Below are positions 49,830 through 58,276 of a stretch of 64,000 bases of DNA, one piece after another. Under the pieces are notes generated by a model. That model did no database searches. It was given only the letters and a program-made list of their open reading frames with translations, and had not been told where the DNA came from. Numbering within the stretch: the stretch's first letter is position 1; every line of letters begins with the position of its first letter. Origin of the DNA: UBA4312 sp002394635 (GTDB lineage: Bacteria > Bacillota_I > Bacilli_A > Erysipelotrichales > Erysipelotrichaceae); the NCBI GenBank assembly GCA_946539765.1, contig CAMNHO010000011.1, forward strand, positions 1 to 64,000. The letters are read 5' to 3'. The translations under genes were made by a program, and so were the position numbers.

Positions 49830-50773
49830 ACTTTTTTCTTCTTTCTAAGTACACGATCGATAAAGAACGTAAAGAATCGTTCTGTATCCACCTTTGTCAG
49901 AACTACCGCATTCGCCGGTTTTCGATAATATCCATAAGCATCCACGATCGACTGTCCTCGTGACAAGCTCTGTGTCTCTATATCCACAAAGGCTTCCATG
50001 CCTGAACACAGGGATGGATCAATACAATAAGCTACTGCCAAAGGATCGTTGATCACACACCCTCGAAGATGCTCCCATTCCCAATGAAACTGAAAATAGT
50101 ATTTTGTGATCTTCCGTAAAAAAGAGCCTTGTTCCGGATTGATTTGTTCCATTTCATCCAACATCTCTGGCTTCAAAATAATCTGACGGGTCACGTCCAG
50201 ATCAACCATGTGGATCTTTTTATGATGTTCGGCCATCGTATGGTAGACCAAAGCCGCTGCTTCCGGATCCTCCCAGTAGTTATATTCCGCTACCGGAGAA
50301 CAGTTTCCTTGTTCCTTGAAAGCCCCTCCCATAGAAATGAGTTGTTCAATTTGTAGAAATGCCTGCTTGTCATATTCGATCAGATTGGCCAGGTTTGTCA
50401 TCGGCCCGATCGCAATGACTGTACAAGGCTGTTTCCGTAATGTATCCGATAAGAATTCGACAGCGCTTTGATTCTGATGGTACCCATCCACAGATTCTAA
50501 AAAGCTTTCACCTAACCCGTCAATTCCATGGGTATCCAGGGCATCCACATACGCTTTTACCAAAGGATGTCGTGCCCCTGTAAACACAGGAATATCCAGC
50601 CGGTTCATCTGTTTCAATACTTTCTTCGCATTTTCAAATCCCATTTCTACCGGCGCATTCCCGCTGACAATGGTGATTCCCAGAATTTCCAATTCTTCTG
50701 ACTGTATCGCCAACATGATGGCCATACTGTCATCAATACCGGGATCACAATCGATAATCACTTTTTTTCTCAT
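49826..50773 (-). CDS. Inosine-uridine-type nucleoside hydrolase (QueK candidate)
   Basis: A 315-residue IUNH-fold enzyme. Calcium-binding IDCDPGIDDSMA (about 7-18), TNLANLI (about 126-132) and SMGGAFKEQGNCSPVAEYNYWEDPEAA (split, about 147-173) are intact. The family hydrolyses N-glycosidic bonds of nucleosides; the queuosine hydrolase QueK belongs to it. The base specificity cannot be read. It is the first gene behind the terminator-controlled leader, with AGGGG directly after the terminator U-tract, and is coupled to an ECF S component. Confidence 0.88.
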   Translation of the reverse strand: MRKKVIIDCDPGIDDSMAIMLAIQSEELEILGITIVSGNAPVEMGFENAKKVLKQMNRLDIPVFTGARHPLVKAYVDALDTHGIDGLGESFLESVDGYHQNQSAVEFLSDTLRKQPCTVIAIGPMTNLANLIEYDKQAFLQIEQLISMGGAFKEQGNCSPVAEYNYWEDPEAAALVYHTMAEHHKKIHMVDLDVTRQIILKPEMLDEMEQINPEQGSFLRKITKYYFQFHWEWEHLRGCVINDPLAVAYCIDPSLCSGMEAFVDIETQSLSRGQSIVDAYGYYRKPANAVVLTKVDTERFFTFFIDRVLRKKKKV

Positions 50774-50791
50774 AACGTTCCCCTAAAAAAA

Positions 50792-50814
50792 ACCTTGTCT
50801 TACATAGACAAGGT
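50792..50814 (-). terminator. Leader terminator before nucleoside hydrolase gene
   Basis: Nine-pair stem ACCTTGTCT / AGACAAGGT, five-base loop, eight Ts on the minus strand, ending just before the ribosome site. Its place between promoter and coding start marks it as an attenuator rather than an operon end. Confidence 0.88.
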
Positions 50815-50849
50815 ATAAAAAACACATACTAAGTAAATATATTCTTTAT

Positions 50850-50885
50850 CCGCCTATGATTATACTGGGAGGTTTAGAAACCAGT
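50850..50885 (-). promoter_or_regulatory. preQ1-I riboswitch-like aptamer
   Basis: The minus-strand leader begins with P1 ACTGG / CCAGT enclosing a 12-base loop (TTTCTAAACCTC), then the A-rich tail ATAATCATAGGCGG. Length and layout match the Bacillus subtilis queC preQ1-I aptamer (five-pair P1, 12-base loop ending in C, A-rich tail). Loop CTA can pair with tail TAG as the pseudoknot. It starts about 3 bases from the predicted transcription start and is followed by a terminator. The tail is less A-rich than consensus, so this is a candidate only. Confidence 0.55.
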
Positions 50886-50893
50886 TCTTTTTA

Positions 50894-50922
50894 TTTATAT
50901 GACAGATAAAGAATTTTTTCAA
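50894..50922 (-). promoter_or_regulatory. Promoter of nucleoside hydrolase/ECF operon
   Basis: TTGAAA, 17-base spacer, TATAAA on the minus strand; start near 50887. Arms of a 10-base inverted repeat (50841-50850 and 50905-50914) lie in the leader and the spacer. Confidence 0.75.
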
Positions 50923-50936
50923 GTAAAGATGGACAT

Positions 50937-52277
50937 TTACTGAAATAAATCCTGATTCATCCTTCTTTGCAGGACAACGGACAGAATATAACAGGAAGCT
51001 TCGGTAATCAGTACAGCTAACCAAAGTATATCCAAGTTACCAAAACAGACTGACAGGATATAGAAGGAGCCGACAATCACCACAAACTGCCGACAGATAT
51101 TTAAAATCAGGGTATAATTGGCATGGTTCAATGCCTGCATAAATGTAGAACGAATCAGGCAGGCTCCCCCAAACGGCAAAGAAAGACAACATAGCCGTAA
51201 CGCAACAGTGCCGATCCGCATCATAGTATCGGAAGCATCAAACAAGGTTAAAAAGACCGATGGGAACAGCTCCAGTACGACCATGGCCCCACCCATATAA
51301 ATGACCGCAAACCGAAACGCCAAGGACATCGTCTGTTTCACACGCTCATCCAGACGTTTGGCATAGTTGTAGGAAAGGATCGGGATCATGCCATTGTTCA
51401 GACCGAAAATCGGCATATAACAGAAATTCTGCAGTTTCAGCCAAATACCATAAACGGCCGTAGCCGTCGTGCTATAACCCAGCAGAATGACATTGACACA
51501 TAGGGCTGTCAGAGAGTTTAATCCGATGGTGATCATGCTGGGAATCCCAATCTCAAAGATCTCCCTGGTGATCTTTGAACGATATTTGATTTCTTTGATA
51601 TGAAACTGGATCCATTGATTTTTATGCAAATTGAGAATAAAAGCGACTACAGCTGCCAGGATCTGTCCCAAAACCGTCGCCCAGGCTGCACCGGCAATAC
51701 CCAAAGCTGGAAACGGGCCGATACCAAAGATCAATAGAGGATCAAAGACAATATTGAAGATAGCTCCGGCGGCTTGAGCTGTCATAGCTGAAACAGAATG
51801 TCCGGAACATACCAACATCTTTTCGAAATACTGTCCGGAGAATACGCCAAGACTAACACACCACGCAATACGTAAATACATGGTTCCATATTCCACAATC
51901 TCTGAAATGTTTGTCTGGGCAGCATAAAAGGCATGAGGTACTGTACATCCCAGCACCAGAAACAAAAGATAGAACATCAGATTCAAAAAGATTCCTGTAT
52001 GGGCTGTATCATTAGCCCCTTTCAGATCCTGTTTTGCGGCATAACGGGGAATCAGCGCATTGATGCCGACACCGATACCAACCGCAATCGCATTGGCAAT
52101 CTGCTGCATAGGAAAGGCTAGGGAAACGGCTGTAAGAGCATTTTCTGAAATCCTGGCTACAAACATGGAATCGACGATATTATAGAGAGCCTGGATGAAA
52201 AAAGAGATCATCATCGGCAAGGACATATCAACTAATAACTGAGGGATCGGCATCGCAGCCAGTTTGTTTTTTTCCAT
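50937..52277 (-). CDS. MATE family efflux transporter
   Basis: A 446-residue 12-helix cation-drug or metabolite antiporter. It opens with MPIPQLLVDMSLPMMISFFIQALYNIVDSMFV (split), and the central GPFPALGIAGAAWATVLGQI is a typical repeat. Only a weak site (TAGG) precedes the ATG. A hairpin stands between it and the flavin reductase upstream, so it may be expressed separately. Substrate unknown. Confidence 0.9.
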   Translation of the reverse strand: MEKNKLAAMPIPQLLVDMSLPMMISFFIQALYNIVDSMFVARISENALTAVSLAFPMQQIANAIAVGIGVGINALIPRYAAKQDLKGANDTAHTGIFLNLMFYLLFLVLGCTVPHAFYAAQTNISEIVEYGTMYLRIAWCVSLGVFSGQYFEKMLVCSGHSVSAMTAQAAGAIFNIVFDPLLIFGIGPFPALGIAGAAWATVLGQILAAVVAFILNLHKNQWIQFHIKEIKYRSKITREIFEIGIPSMITIGLNSLTALCVNVILLGYSTTATAVYGIWLKLQNFCYMPIFGLNNGMIPILSYNYAKRLDERVKQTMSLAFRFAVIYMGGAMVVLELFPSVFLTLFDASDTMMRIGTVALRLCCLSLPFGGACLIRSTFMQALNHANYTLILNICRQFVVIVGSFYILSVCFGNLDILWLAVLITEASCYILSVVLQRRMNQDLFQ

Positions 52278-52300
52278 ATGCCTATTTTATCATCTTTCAT

Positions 52301-52325
52301 AAAAAAGACGGACCCTATGTCCATC
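52301..52325 (-). terminator. Terminator between flavin reductase and MATE gene
   Basis: Seven-position stem GATGGAC / GTCCGTC with one G-T pair, five-base loop, then six Ts on the minus strand, right after the flavin reductase stop. Confidence 0.75.
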
Positions 52326-52328
52326 ATT

Positions 52329-52865
52329 TTATTCAATAATCACATACGCATCGACAATTTCTGCGATATAAGCGACATGCGCATCCTGATTGGCACCCGT
52401 ATGATAGCCGTCGACATCTTTGGGATAATGCCGCTGGCACGAGGCATCCAAAGTAGAAAGATCCTGTGTTTCCTTCTGCAGAACACGGCACTCCAGCGTC
52501 AGAGGATATTGAGCCATGCCCGGTACAGATATCTTATTGGATTCTACCGGGGTCAAGCCGGCTTTATCGATCTTATTCATGTCCCGGCCCGAGCATGTAC
52601 CACAGATCTTTGTGATTTGCGGGTCCTGGGCCCCCATGGGAATGCTGATGGTAAACTCTCCATTCTGATCCAGTTGCTGTCGGGAATATCGATGTTCCCT
52701 GACATAGACGGTAAATATCGGTTTGGACCATTCAATGCCTAACGAACCCCATCCGATGACCATAGAATTCAAGGTTTCGGCTTTTGTGTTCAGCAGGACA
52801 CCATGAGGCAATGCCTCCAAAATCTGTTGGGCATATTCCCATACTTCTATTTTCTTTTTATGCAT
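52329..52865 (-). CDS. Flavin reductase-like FMN-binding protein
   Basis: A 178-residue split-barrel flavoprotein of the flavin reductase family. The early segment LLNTKAETLNSMVIGWGSLGIEWSKPIFTVYVR (split) and HRYSRQQLDQNGEFTISIP are family-typical. Such proteins supply reduced flavin or handle electrons with rubredoxin. The start at the ATG with AGGAGG six bases away lies inside the end of the upstream MATE gene (8-base overlap). Confidence 0.85.
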   Translation of the reverse strand: MHKKKIEVWEYAQQILEALPHGVLLNTKAETLNSMVIGWGSLGIEWSKPIFTVYVREHRYSRQQLDQNGEFTISIPMGAQDPQITKICGTCSGRDMNKIDKAGLTPVESNKISVPGMAQYPLTLECRVLQKETQDLSTLDASCQRHYPKDVDGYHTGANQDAHVAYIAEIVDAYVIIE

Positions 52866-54213
52866 ATTCATCCTCCTTTGGTAAAGATCGGAAAAATCCG
52901 ATCAAAAACGGAATCGTAACGATCGTTGTGATCACTTCCGCAAAGAATCGGGACATTTCCAGTCCCTGTAATCCCCATATCATTGTCAGTATGACCAGTA
53001 CCGGCAACAAAGCCAGTCCGCTACGCAAAGAAGCAAGAAATGTCGCAATCCGGCTTTTCCCGATGGATTGAAACAACATGTTTCCGAAGGCGGAACAAGG
53101 CATAACACACATACTAAGACACTGCCAGCGCAAGGCGGCTACACCAACCTCAATGACATTCGGGTCATCCCGAAACTGCCGGATGATCACCGGTGCAAAA
53201 AGATATCCGCAAAGACCGATGATGCTCAAAGCAATGGTTCCGGTTGTCAGCACAAAGAAAAAAGCAGAACGTACCCGTGAATACTTCTTCGCACCATAGT
53301 TGAAAGCGCTGACCGGCTGTAAACCTTGGCCGATCCCAATGCACACACAAAACAGAAACATGATAACTTGATTGGCTACGGCCATACCGGCTATGGCAGC
53401 ATCCCCATATGGTTTGGCACACGCATTGATTGCGATGGTTGAAATAGAATTCAATATCTGACGGACCATGGAAGGCATGCCGGTGGCAATGATATTCAGC
53501 AAGATCTGACTGTGTCTGGCTACATACTGCCAGCGGAATACACTCTGTGTTCGGCCCCGCAGGTATGGAATATACAGAAAAAGAACGCTGATATACTGAC
53601 TGATCATCGTCGATATTCCAGCTCCTTCAATGCCCATATGACACCCCAGAATCAAAAACGCATCCCCAAATATATTCAAAATTCCTCCGGAAGTCAAGCC
53701 GATCATCGCAAAAAATGCCTTGCCCTCATAGCGAAGGATATTATTCATCACGCAGGAAGAGGTCATAGCCGGCGCTGCCAGCAATATATAAAACGCATAG
53801 ATCCGCGCATAAGGAAGAATGGTTTCGGTACTGCCTAGTAAGCGCATCAGTGGATCCATAAAGAGCATACCAGCTACGCAGATCCCTAAACCGGACACAA
53901 CTGCATAAAACAAGCTTGTCGATGCGTATACCCTTGCCTTTTCTATTTCTTTGGCACCCAGCTGTCGGGAAATATGGCTACCGGCTCCGTGACCATACAT
54001 AAAGCCAAAAGCCTGCAAAATAGCCATGAGCCCGATGACCACGCCACAAGCTCCGGTTGCACTGGTTCCGATCGTCCCTACAAAATAGGTATCGGCCATA
54101 TTATAAAACATCGTTACCAGCATCGAAATGACTGTTGGAATTGCCAGGACTGTTACCAGTCTGGCAATCGGTGTTTCTGTCATCCGTTGATACTGTACAT
54201 CTGCTTTCTCCAT
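52858..54213 (-). CDS. MATE family efflux transporter
   Basis: A 451-residue MATE protein with the N-terminal TETPIARLVTVLAIPTVISMLVTMFYNMADTYFVG pattern (split) and 12 helices. It differs from the one at 50937 and belongs to the branch with N-terminal PI-RLVxxLAIPT. GGAGG precedes the ATG; an upstream in-frame TTG is not needed. It overlaps the flavin reductase gene, suggesting the two serve one substrate. Confidence 0.9.
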   Translation of the reverse strand: MEKADVQYQRMTETPIARLVTVLAIPTVISMLVTMFYNMADTYFVGTIGTSATGACGVVIGLMAILQAFGFMYGHGAGSHISRQLGAKEIEKARVYASTSLFYAVVSGLGICVAGMLFMDPLMRLLGSTETILPYARIYAFYILLAAPAMTSSCVMNNILRYEGKAFFAMIGLTSGGILNIFGDAFLILGCHMGIEGAGISTMISQYISVLFLYIPYLRGRTQSVFRWQYVARHSQILLNIIATGMPSMVRQILNSISTIAINACAKPYGDAAIAGMAVANQVIMFLFCVCIGIGQGLQPVSAFNYGAKKYSRVRSAFFFVLTTGTIALSIIGLCGYLFAPVIIRQFRDDPNVIEVGVAALRWQCLSMCVMPCSAFGNMLFQSIGKSRIATFLASLRSGLALLPVLVILTMIWGLQGLEMSRFFAEVITTIVTIPFLIGFFRSLPKEDEYA

Positions 54214-54232
54214 ACTTGCCTCCAAAAAAGAA

Positions 54233-54252
54233 AAGAAGACTCAAGTCTTCTT
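54233..54252 (-). terminator. Terminator after DUF349 gene
   Basis: Nine-pair stem AAGAAGACT / AGTCTTCTT with a CA loop (reads TG on the other strand), followed by TTCTTTTTT on the minus strand. Confidence 0.85.
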
Positions 54253-55411
54253 ATTCTGCTAATTTTTCATCAATGTCTTTGATTTCAGCTTCCAATTGAG
54301 CAATGAAATCTTGTTTTTCTTCAATTTCTCTAGCGATTTCCTCTCGATTGGATTCACTGACAAGACCATTCATATCATCCGTCAGACGTTCAATCTGACG
54401 TTTCTGATTGTTGATCTGTTCCTGTTTCCGGACTTTCGCATCTTTCATACGACCTTCCCACTGCACATGCTTCTGGTCATTAAAGGCACGTAATCCATCA
54501 AAGTACGTATCCATTGCCTGGCGGAATTCCGGCCAGATCTGATTTTCCTTTTCACGGCCACAGGATCCGATTTCTTTCCACTGATTGCTCAGATTTTTCA
54601 TTGCCTGCGTGTTTTCACGTGTAAATGAATTGGTTTCCACCATCAGCTTTGCCTGTTCAATCAATTCCTTCTTCTTTTCGAAATTTTCCTGCTGACGTGC
54701 ATGAAGCTCATCATAGTAAGCGTTTCGACGATCAAAGAATACCTGACGCGCTGCACAGAAATCCTGCCATAACGCATCTTCATATTCGCGGCCTGCATTA
54801 CCGGCCTTTTTCCATTCTTCCATCAGTCCACGATACTTTTCACTGGTTTCTTTCCATTGCTCAGAATCTTGTAATTCCTTGGCTTTTTCAATCAGTTCCT
54901 GTTTGATTCCACGAACTTCCGCAAATTTTTCATTCATCTTTTCCCAGTGCTCATGCTTCCGGTCATAGAATGTCTGCCGGGCACCGTTAAAACGCTCCCA
55001 CAAGGAATCATCGGTTTCCCGACCTGCAGGACCCACCTTTTTCCACTGGTTCATCAGTTCCGTCATCTTCTTTGTGGCAACCTGCCATTGTTCGGATTGA
55101 GAAACTTCTTCAGCTTCCTTGATCAGAGCACTTTTCAGTTCTTCATTTTTCTGGAAGATTGCAGTTCTTTTTGCATATAACGCATCGATCAGTTTTTCAA
55201 ACTCATCACGAAGCGTTTCTTCATATGCTGACTCCGAGTAACGGATACGACGCCAGCGTCTTTTTAAATCATTAATAACTCGCTGCGTTTCGTTCCAATC
55301 TTCCGAATCCTGAATATTCTTTGCTTCTTCAATTAGTTCTTCTTTTTGCTTAATATCCGCATCCATATCATCGACTGCTTCATAGAAGTCATCGTTGTAA
55401 TCTTGTGACAT
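54251..55411 (-). CDS. DUF349 repeat protein
   Basis: A 386-residue helical, highly charged protein made of about four DUF349 units, each with a W-K-x-x-G/x-x-G-R-E pattern (for example QWKKVGPAGRETDDSLW, EWKKAGNAGREYEDALW, QWKEIGSCGREKENQIW). No signal or membrane helix. Function unknown; the repeats form helical bundles of the kind found in cytosolic scaffold proteins. A single-gene transcript by its own terminator and a long AT-rich upstream region. Confidence 0.88.
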   Translation of the reverse strand: MSQDYNDDFYEAVDDMDADIKQKEELIEEAKNIQDSEDWNETQRVINDLKRRWRRIRYSESAYEETLRDEFEKLIDALYAKRTAIFQKNEELKSALIKEAEEVSQSEQWQVATKKMTELMNQWKKVGPAGRETDDSLWERFNGARQTFYDRKHEHWEKMNEKFAEVRGIKQELIEKAKELQDSEQWKETSEKYRGLMEEWKKAGNAGREYEDALWQDFCAARQVFFDRRNAYYDELHARQQENFEKKKELIEQAKLMVETNSFTRENTQAMKNLSNQWKEIGSCGREKENQIWPEFRQAMDTYFDGLRAFNDQKHVQWEGRMKDAKVRKQEQINNQKRQIERLTDDMNGLVSESNREEIAREIEEKQDFIAQLEAEIKDIDEKLAE

Positions 55412-55600
55412 AATACATTCCCCCTGCTACAAAAAATCTATACAACTATTTTACAACACACTTCAAATTAATTAAACACAAATTCAATATTTTCCCAATG
55501 AAATTTCAAGTTTTTTCTCTTTTTTCTATATCATGTTTAGATAATTTCTATATTCATTCTCAATGATATGAAAGAATTATCACAAAGGAGTACTTAACTA

Positions 55601-55609
55601 TGTTATAAT
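55601..55609 (+). promoter_or_regulatory. Extended -10 promoter of EamA gene
   Basis: TGTTATAAT, a TGn-extended -10 box 28 bases before the EamA start. No good -35 is seen, as is usual for extended -10 promoters. Confidence 0.6.
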
Positions 55610-55636
55610 CACTCTATTGAAAATCAGGGTGAAAGT

Positions 55637-56515
55637 ATGAAAAAGGGAGAATTATTTCATTTATTATTACTGGTAATGACCGCTTTGATCTGGGGGATGG
55701 CCTTTGTTGCCCAGTCCTTAGGGGCTGACCATTTAGGACCCATCACATTTCTGACCGCACGAAGCTGGCTGGGAGTCGCCGTATTAACTCCTTTGATGAT
55801 GCGGACCTATCGACAAGAATCCATCACAAAAGAACAGATGCTCTATCTTCTCAAAGGAGGATGCACCTGTGGGTTCTTCCTGTTTACCGGCAGTCTTCTG
55901 CAGCAGATGGGCATCGCTTATACAACCACAGCCAATGCCGGGTTTATCACTGCTTTGTATATGATCATCGTTCCCATCATTTATGGCTTGAGCGGAAAGA
56001 AGATCCCTTTACAGATATGGGCCTCTGTTTTGATCAGTGTATTCGGATTATACCTGTTATGTATCCGCGGTTCCTTTCAGATCAATCCCGGCGATGCGCT
56101 GACTTTGGCCTGTGCCTTTATGTTTGCCGGACAGATCCTGTCCATCAATCATTTTGTCAAGGATTGCCAACCCATCTTATTATCCGGTTTACAATTTCTG
56201 TTCTGTGCCGTAGTCGGCACCTTCCTGCAGTTTCTGGAGCCCAAATCACTGGCTGATTTCCAGGCAGCCTTGCTGCCGTTGTTGTATGCCGGGATTTTCT
56301 CCACAGGCATTGCCTATACATTGCAGATCATCGCACAGAAGAATGTAAATCCAACAGTCGCCAGTCTGGTCATGTGTCTGGAAAGTGTCTTCAGCGCCCT
56401 GGGTGGATGGCTCTTATTGGATCAGGTACTATCACCCGTCGAATTATTTGGCTGTGCTCTGATGTTTATTGCCGTATTGATTTCACAACTTCCCGTAAAA
56501 ACAACGCAGGTATAA
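55637..56515 (+). CDS. EamA/DMT family transporter
   Basis: A 292-residue ten-helix drug/metabolite exporter made of two EamA halves. ALIWGMAFVAQSLGADHLGPITFLTAR (split) near the start and ALGGWLLLDQVLSPVELFGCALM near the end match the family. Substrate unknown. Only AGGGTGAA precedes the ATG. Confidence 0.9.
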   Translation: MKKGELFHLLLLVMTALIWGMAFVAQSLGADHLGPITFLTARSWLGVAVLTPLMMRTYRQESITKEQMLYLLKGGCTCGFFLFTGSLLQQMGIAYTTTANAGFITALYMIIVPIIYGLSGKKIPLQIWASVLISVFGLYLLCIRGSFQINPGDALTLACAFMFAGQILSINHFVKDCQPILLSGLQFLFCAVVGTFLQFLEPKSLADFQAALLPLLYAGIFSTGIAYTLQIIAQKNVNPTVASLVMCLESVFSALGGWLLLDQVLSPVELFGCALMFIAVLISQLPVKTTQV

Positions 56516-56525
56516 AACCTGCGTT
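56503..56525. terminator. Bidirectional terminator after EamA gene
   Basis: AACGCAGGT / ACCTGCGTT stem with a five-base loop, flanked by A and T runs. It lies between convergent EamA and lipoprotein genes. Confidence 0.85.
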
Positions 56526-56528
56526 CTC

Positions 56529-57317
56529 TTATTTTGCCTTTACATCCAAGGTGAAGCGCAATTCCTCATACGTATCCTGTGTCCAGCCTTCCGCAATGAT
56601 CTGGAAATCCTTTTCAGCATCCAGCACCGGGAAAACCAGAATCCCTTCCGTAGATACCCCGCTGACAATTTCATAAGGTAGCTCCGGATATTTTCCGTCG
56701 TAGCGTGACATAGAACTGTCATCCTGCTCGATTTGTTTTCCATCCTGTAAAATCTTAATATCATAATTGCTTAAATCAAAATCCGCAGAACTGTCATTTT
56801 TTACCGTCATGTAGACCCGGGTTTCTTTTTCCGCAAACTCTACCTTTTCCACAGATACGGTAACACCACTTTGTTCCTGGGAGATTTTAGGCTCTAAAGC
56901 CGTTTTGGTCGGCACCACAATATCGATATAAGAAGATTTTTCCATCTTGGCATTACCAATCTGCAATACGCTGACCTGGCCTCCAAACGCATTGGTTCCT
57001 TCTGCGACCCCGTCAATTCGGCCATCCACCTTCACATAGTCATCCGTCTGAAACTCATCACTTGGCGCAATCACATAGAAATCATTCTCACTATTCACCG
57101 GATCCTGCCAGATCTGATACCCGTCACCGCTCTTATTGAAGATTTTTCCCGAGAGCTTGATGTACTTTCCTTTGTAGGCATTCGGGTCTTTGAACACCGA
57201 AGGGATCTCATCTCTTGTAACATACGATTTCTCCTGGGAAGAGGAACCGGAGCCTCCACACGCAATAAGACCAAAAATCATGCATACACTGATGAATACT
57301 TTCCATAACTTTTTCAT
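56529..57317 (-). CDS. Lipoprotein with OB-fold-like and DUF4352/5067-like regions
   Basis: A 262-residue lipoprotein. Signal MKKLWKVFISVCMIFGLIAC with lipidated Cys20, a Gly/Ser linker, a middle domain (about 30-115, VFKDPNAYKGKYIKLSGKI, VKVDGRIDGV) resembling an OB-fold, and a C-terminal beta domain (about 130-260) of the DUF4352/5067 immunoglobulin-like style. Both regions recur in firmicute extracellular lipoproteins. Function unknown. Confidence 0.82.
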   Translation of the reverse strand: MKKLWKVFISVCMIFGLIACGGSGSSSQEKSYVTRDEIPSVFKDPNAYKGKYIKLSGKIFNKSGDGYQIWQDPVNSENDFYVIAPSDEFQTDDYVKVDGRIDGVAEGTNAFGGQVSVLQIGNAKMEKSSYIDIVVPTKTALEPKISQEQSGVTVSVEKVEFAEKETRVYMTVKNDSSADFDLSNYDIKILQDGKQIEQDDSSMSRYDGKYPELPYEIVSGVSTEGILVFPVLDAEKDFQIIAEGWTQDTYEELRFTLDVKAK

Positions 57318-57722
57318 AACTATCTACCTTTCTGTTTCTACTACTATATGTATCACCTTAATTGACAATATCCATGTCAGAAATATATTTTCTATCTTTT
57401 GGGTAGTTGTTACGTACAATAGATAAAGGTGTTTCAACTTTTTATTTCGTTATGTCTTCCCCTGTCAATCAATTCCTAGAGAGATTCGATGCTTAGGATA
57501 CCGCTGCAATTACACTGAATGACACTTATAAAGGTATGCCTATTTTTGATTTCTTTTAGGTCTAATTGTATTCATTTTGGGTATTAAAAAAAACAGATAT
57601 ATGCTATTTAATAAGTATATTTTATACATTTATTAATCTCTATAATGCCCCTATCGAAAGTTTGCACCTATAATCTATACATCATGAATGATTCTTAAGC
57701 ACGAAAAGAAAAAGAGGTAAAA
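57318..57722. other. 405-base intergenic region, AT-rich
   Basis: No gene recognised. The left part should hold the lipoprotein promoter; TGACA-N7-TGTCA (about 57362-57378) is a possible operator. The right part is AT-rich, with TATA-like boxes before the bacteriocin relic. AT content is clearly above that of neighbours, fitting acquired DNA. Confidence 0.5.
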
Positions 57723-57972
57723 ATGAAAAAAGTATATGGTGTTCTATCGATTTTAATGCTGCTGTCACGTATCCAAGCGTAGGAGGTGTTTGGAGTTACG
57801 GTGTAGGTCCTTAGGATCTTACTCTGAATACATGCACCCAACACGATATCACTCTTCTACTGTAGTTGCATCGAATGGAGTGGGAGATAAAAAATTTGCT
57901 CCAGCTGGCATGTGGTCACAAGCTCGAGTTTTATATTATAGTGGATGCTCATTTTATTATGCCATTGAATAG
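57723..57972 (+). pseudogene. Frameshifted lactococcin-972-type bacteriocin gene
   Basis: Three pieces in three frames together spell a lactococcin 972 precursor. Frame 1 (from the ATG at 57723) gives a signal start MKKVYGVLSILMLL. Frame 2 gives AAVTYPSVGGVWSYGVGP. Frame 3 gives GSYSEYMHPTRYHSSTVV, then GMWSQA and SFYYAIE to a stop at 57970-57972. The family pattern (G-x-W-x-x-G-x-G ... YSxYxH ... HSxTVV ... AGxWxxA ... FYY) is clear when joined. AGAGG lies before the ATG. Two frameshifts make it non-functional unless there are sequencing errors. No intact bacteriocin copy is in the window. Confidence 0.75.
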
Positions 57973-58276
57973 CTGTCTTCTTGTAATTCTAATGAGCTTT
58001 TTAATTTCTTACTATCTGACCTATATTCTTTTTCATATTGAAAAGAAGATCCTTTTTATCAAAAAGCTGATGGGCTACCGTTGGATGGAACGCTACGAGC
58101 ATGTGCTGACATGGATGGTTCTGGTTTACTTGTTACTGCTCATGCGCACAGGCGGCCTGGCTTCAGCTTCTTTGTATATCTGCATTGTTGCTGCCGATCT
58201 CTTAATATGGATCCTCTGGATGATACGATATGAAAACCGGCAATTAAGCCTTCAACTGAAAGGAGAACAGATATGA
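57959..58276 (+). pseudogene. C-terminal remnant of bacteriocin-associated membrane protein
   Basis: About 105 residues in a frame that ends four bases into the ABC gene (ATGA). It has three membrane helices and the motif IKKLMGYRWMERYEHVL. This matches the C-terminal end of the large (about 650-residue) integral membrane proteins that accompany lactococcin 972-type genes with an ABC ATPase. The N-terminal 500 or more residues are missing, and the remnant abuts the bacteriocin C terminus, so a deletion has fused the two genes. It may still be made from the ATG at 57959 but is unlikely to work. Confidence 0.65.

Noticed and set aside
50823..50885. Purine riboswitch, suggested by CATATAA and GTTTCTA strings
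   Set aside because: The interval is too short for P2 and P3, and CATATAA is the -10 box of a good promoter; the preQ1-I layout fits better.
57790..57972. A small intact protein of 60 codons starting at a TTG
   Set aside because: Its first residues come from the wrong frame of the bacteriocin; the family similarity begins only at GSYSEY, so it is a fragment.
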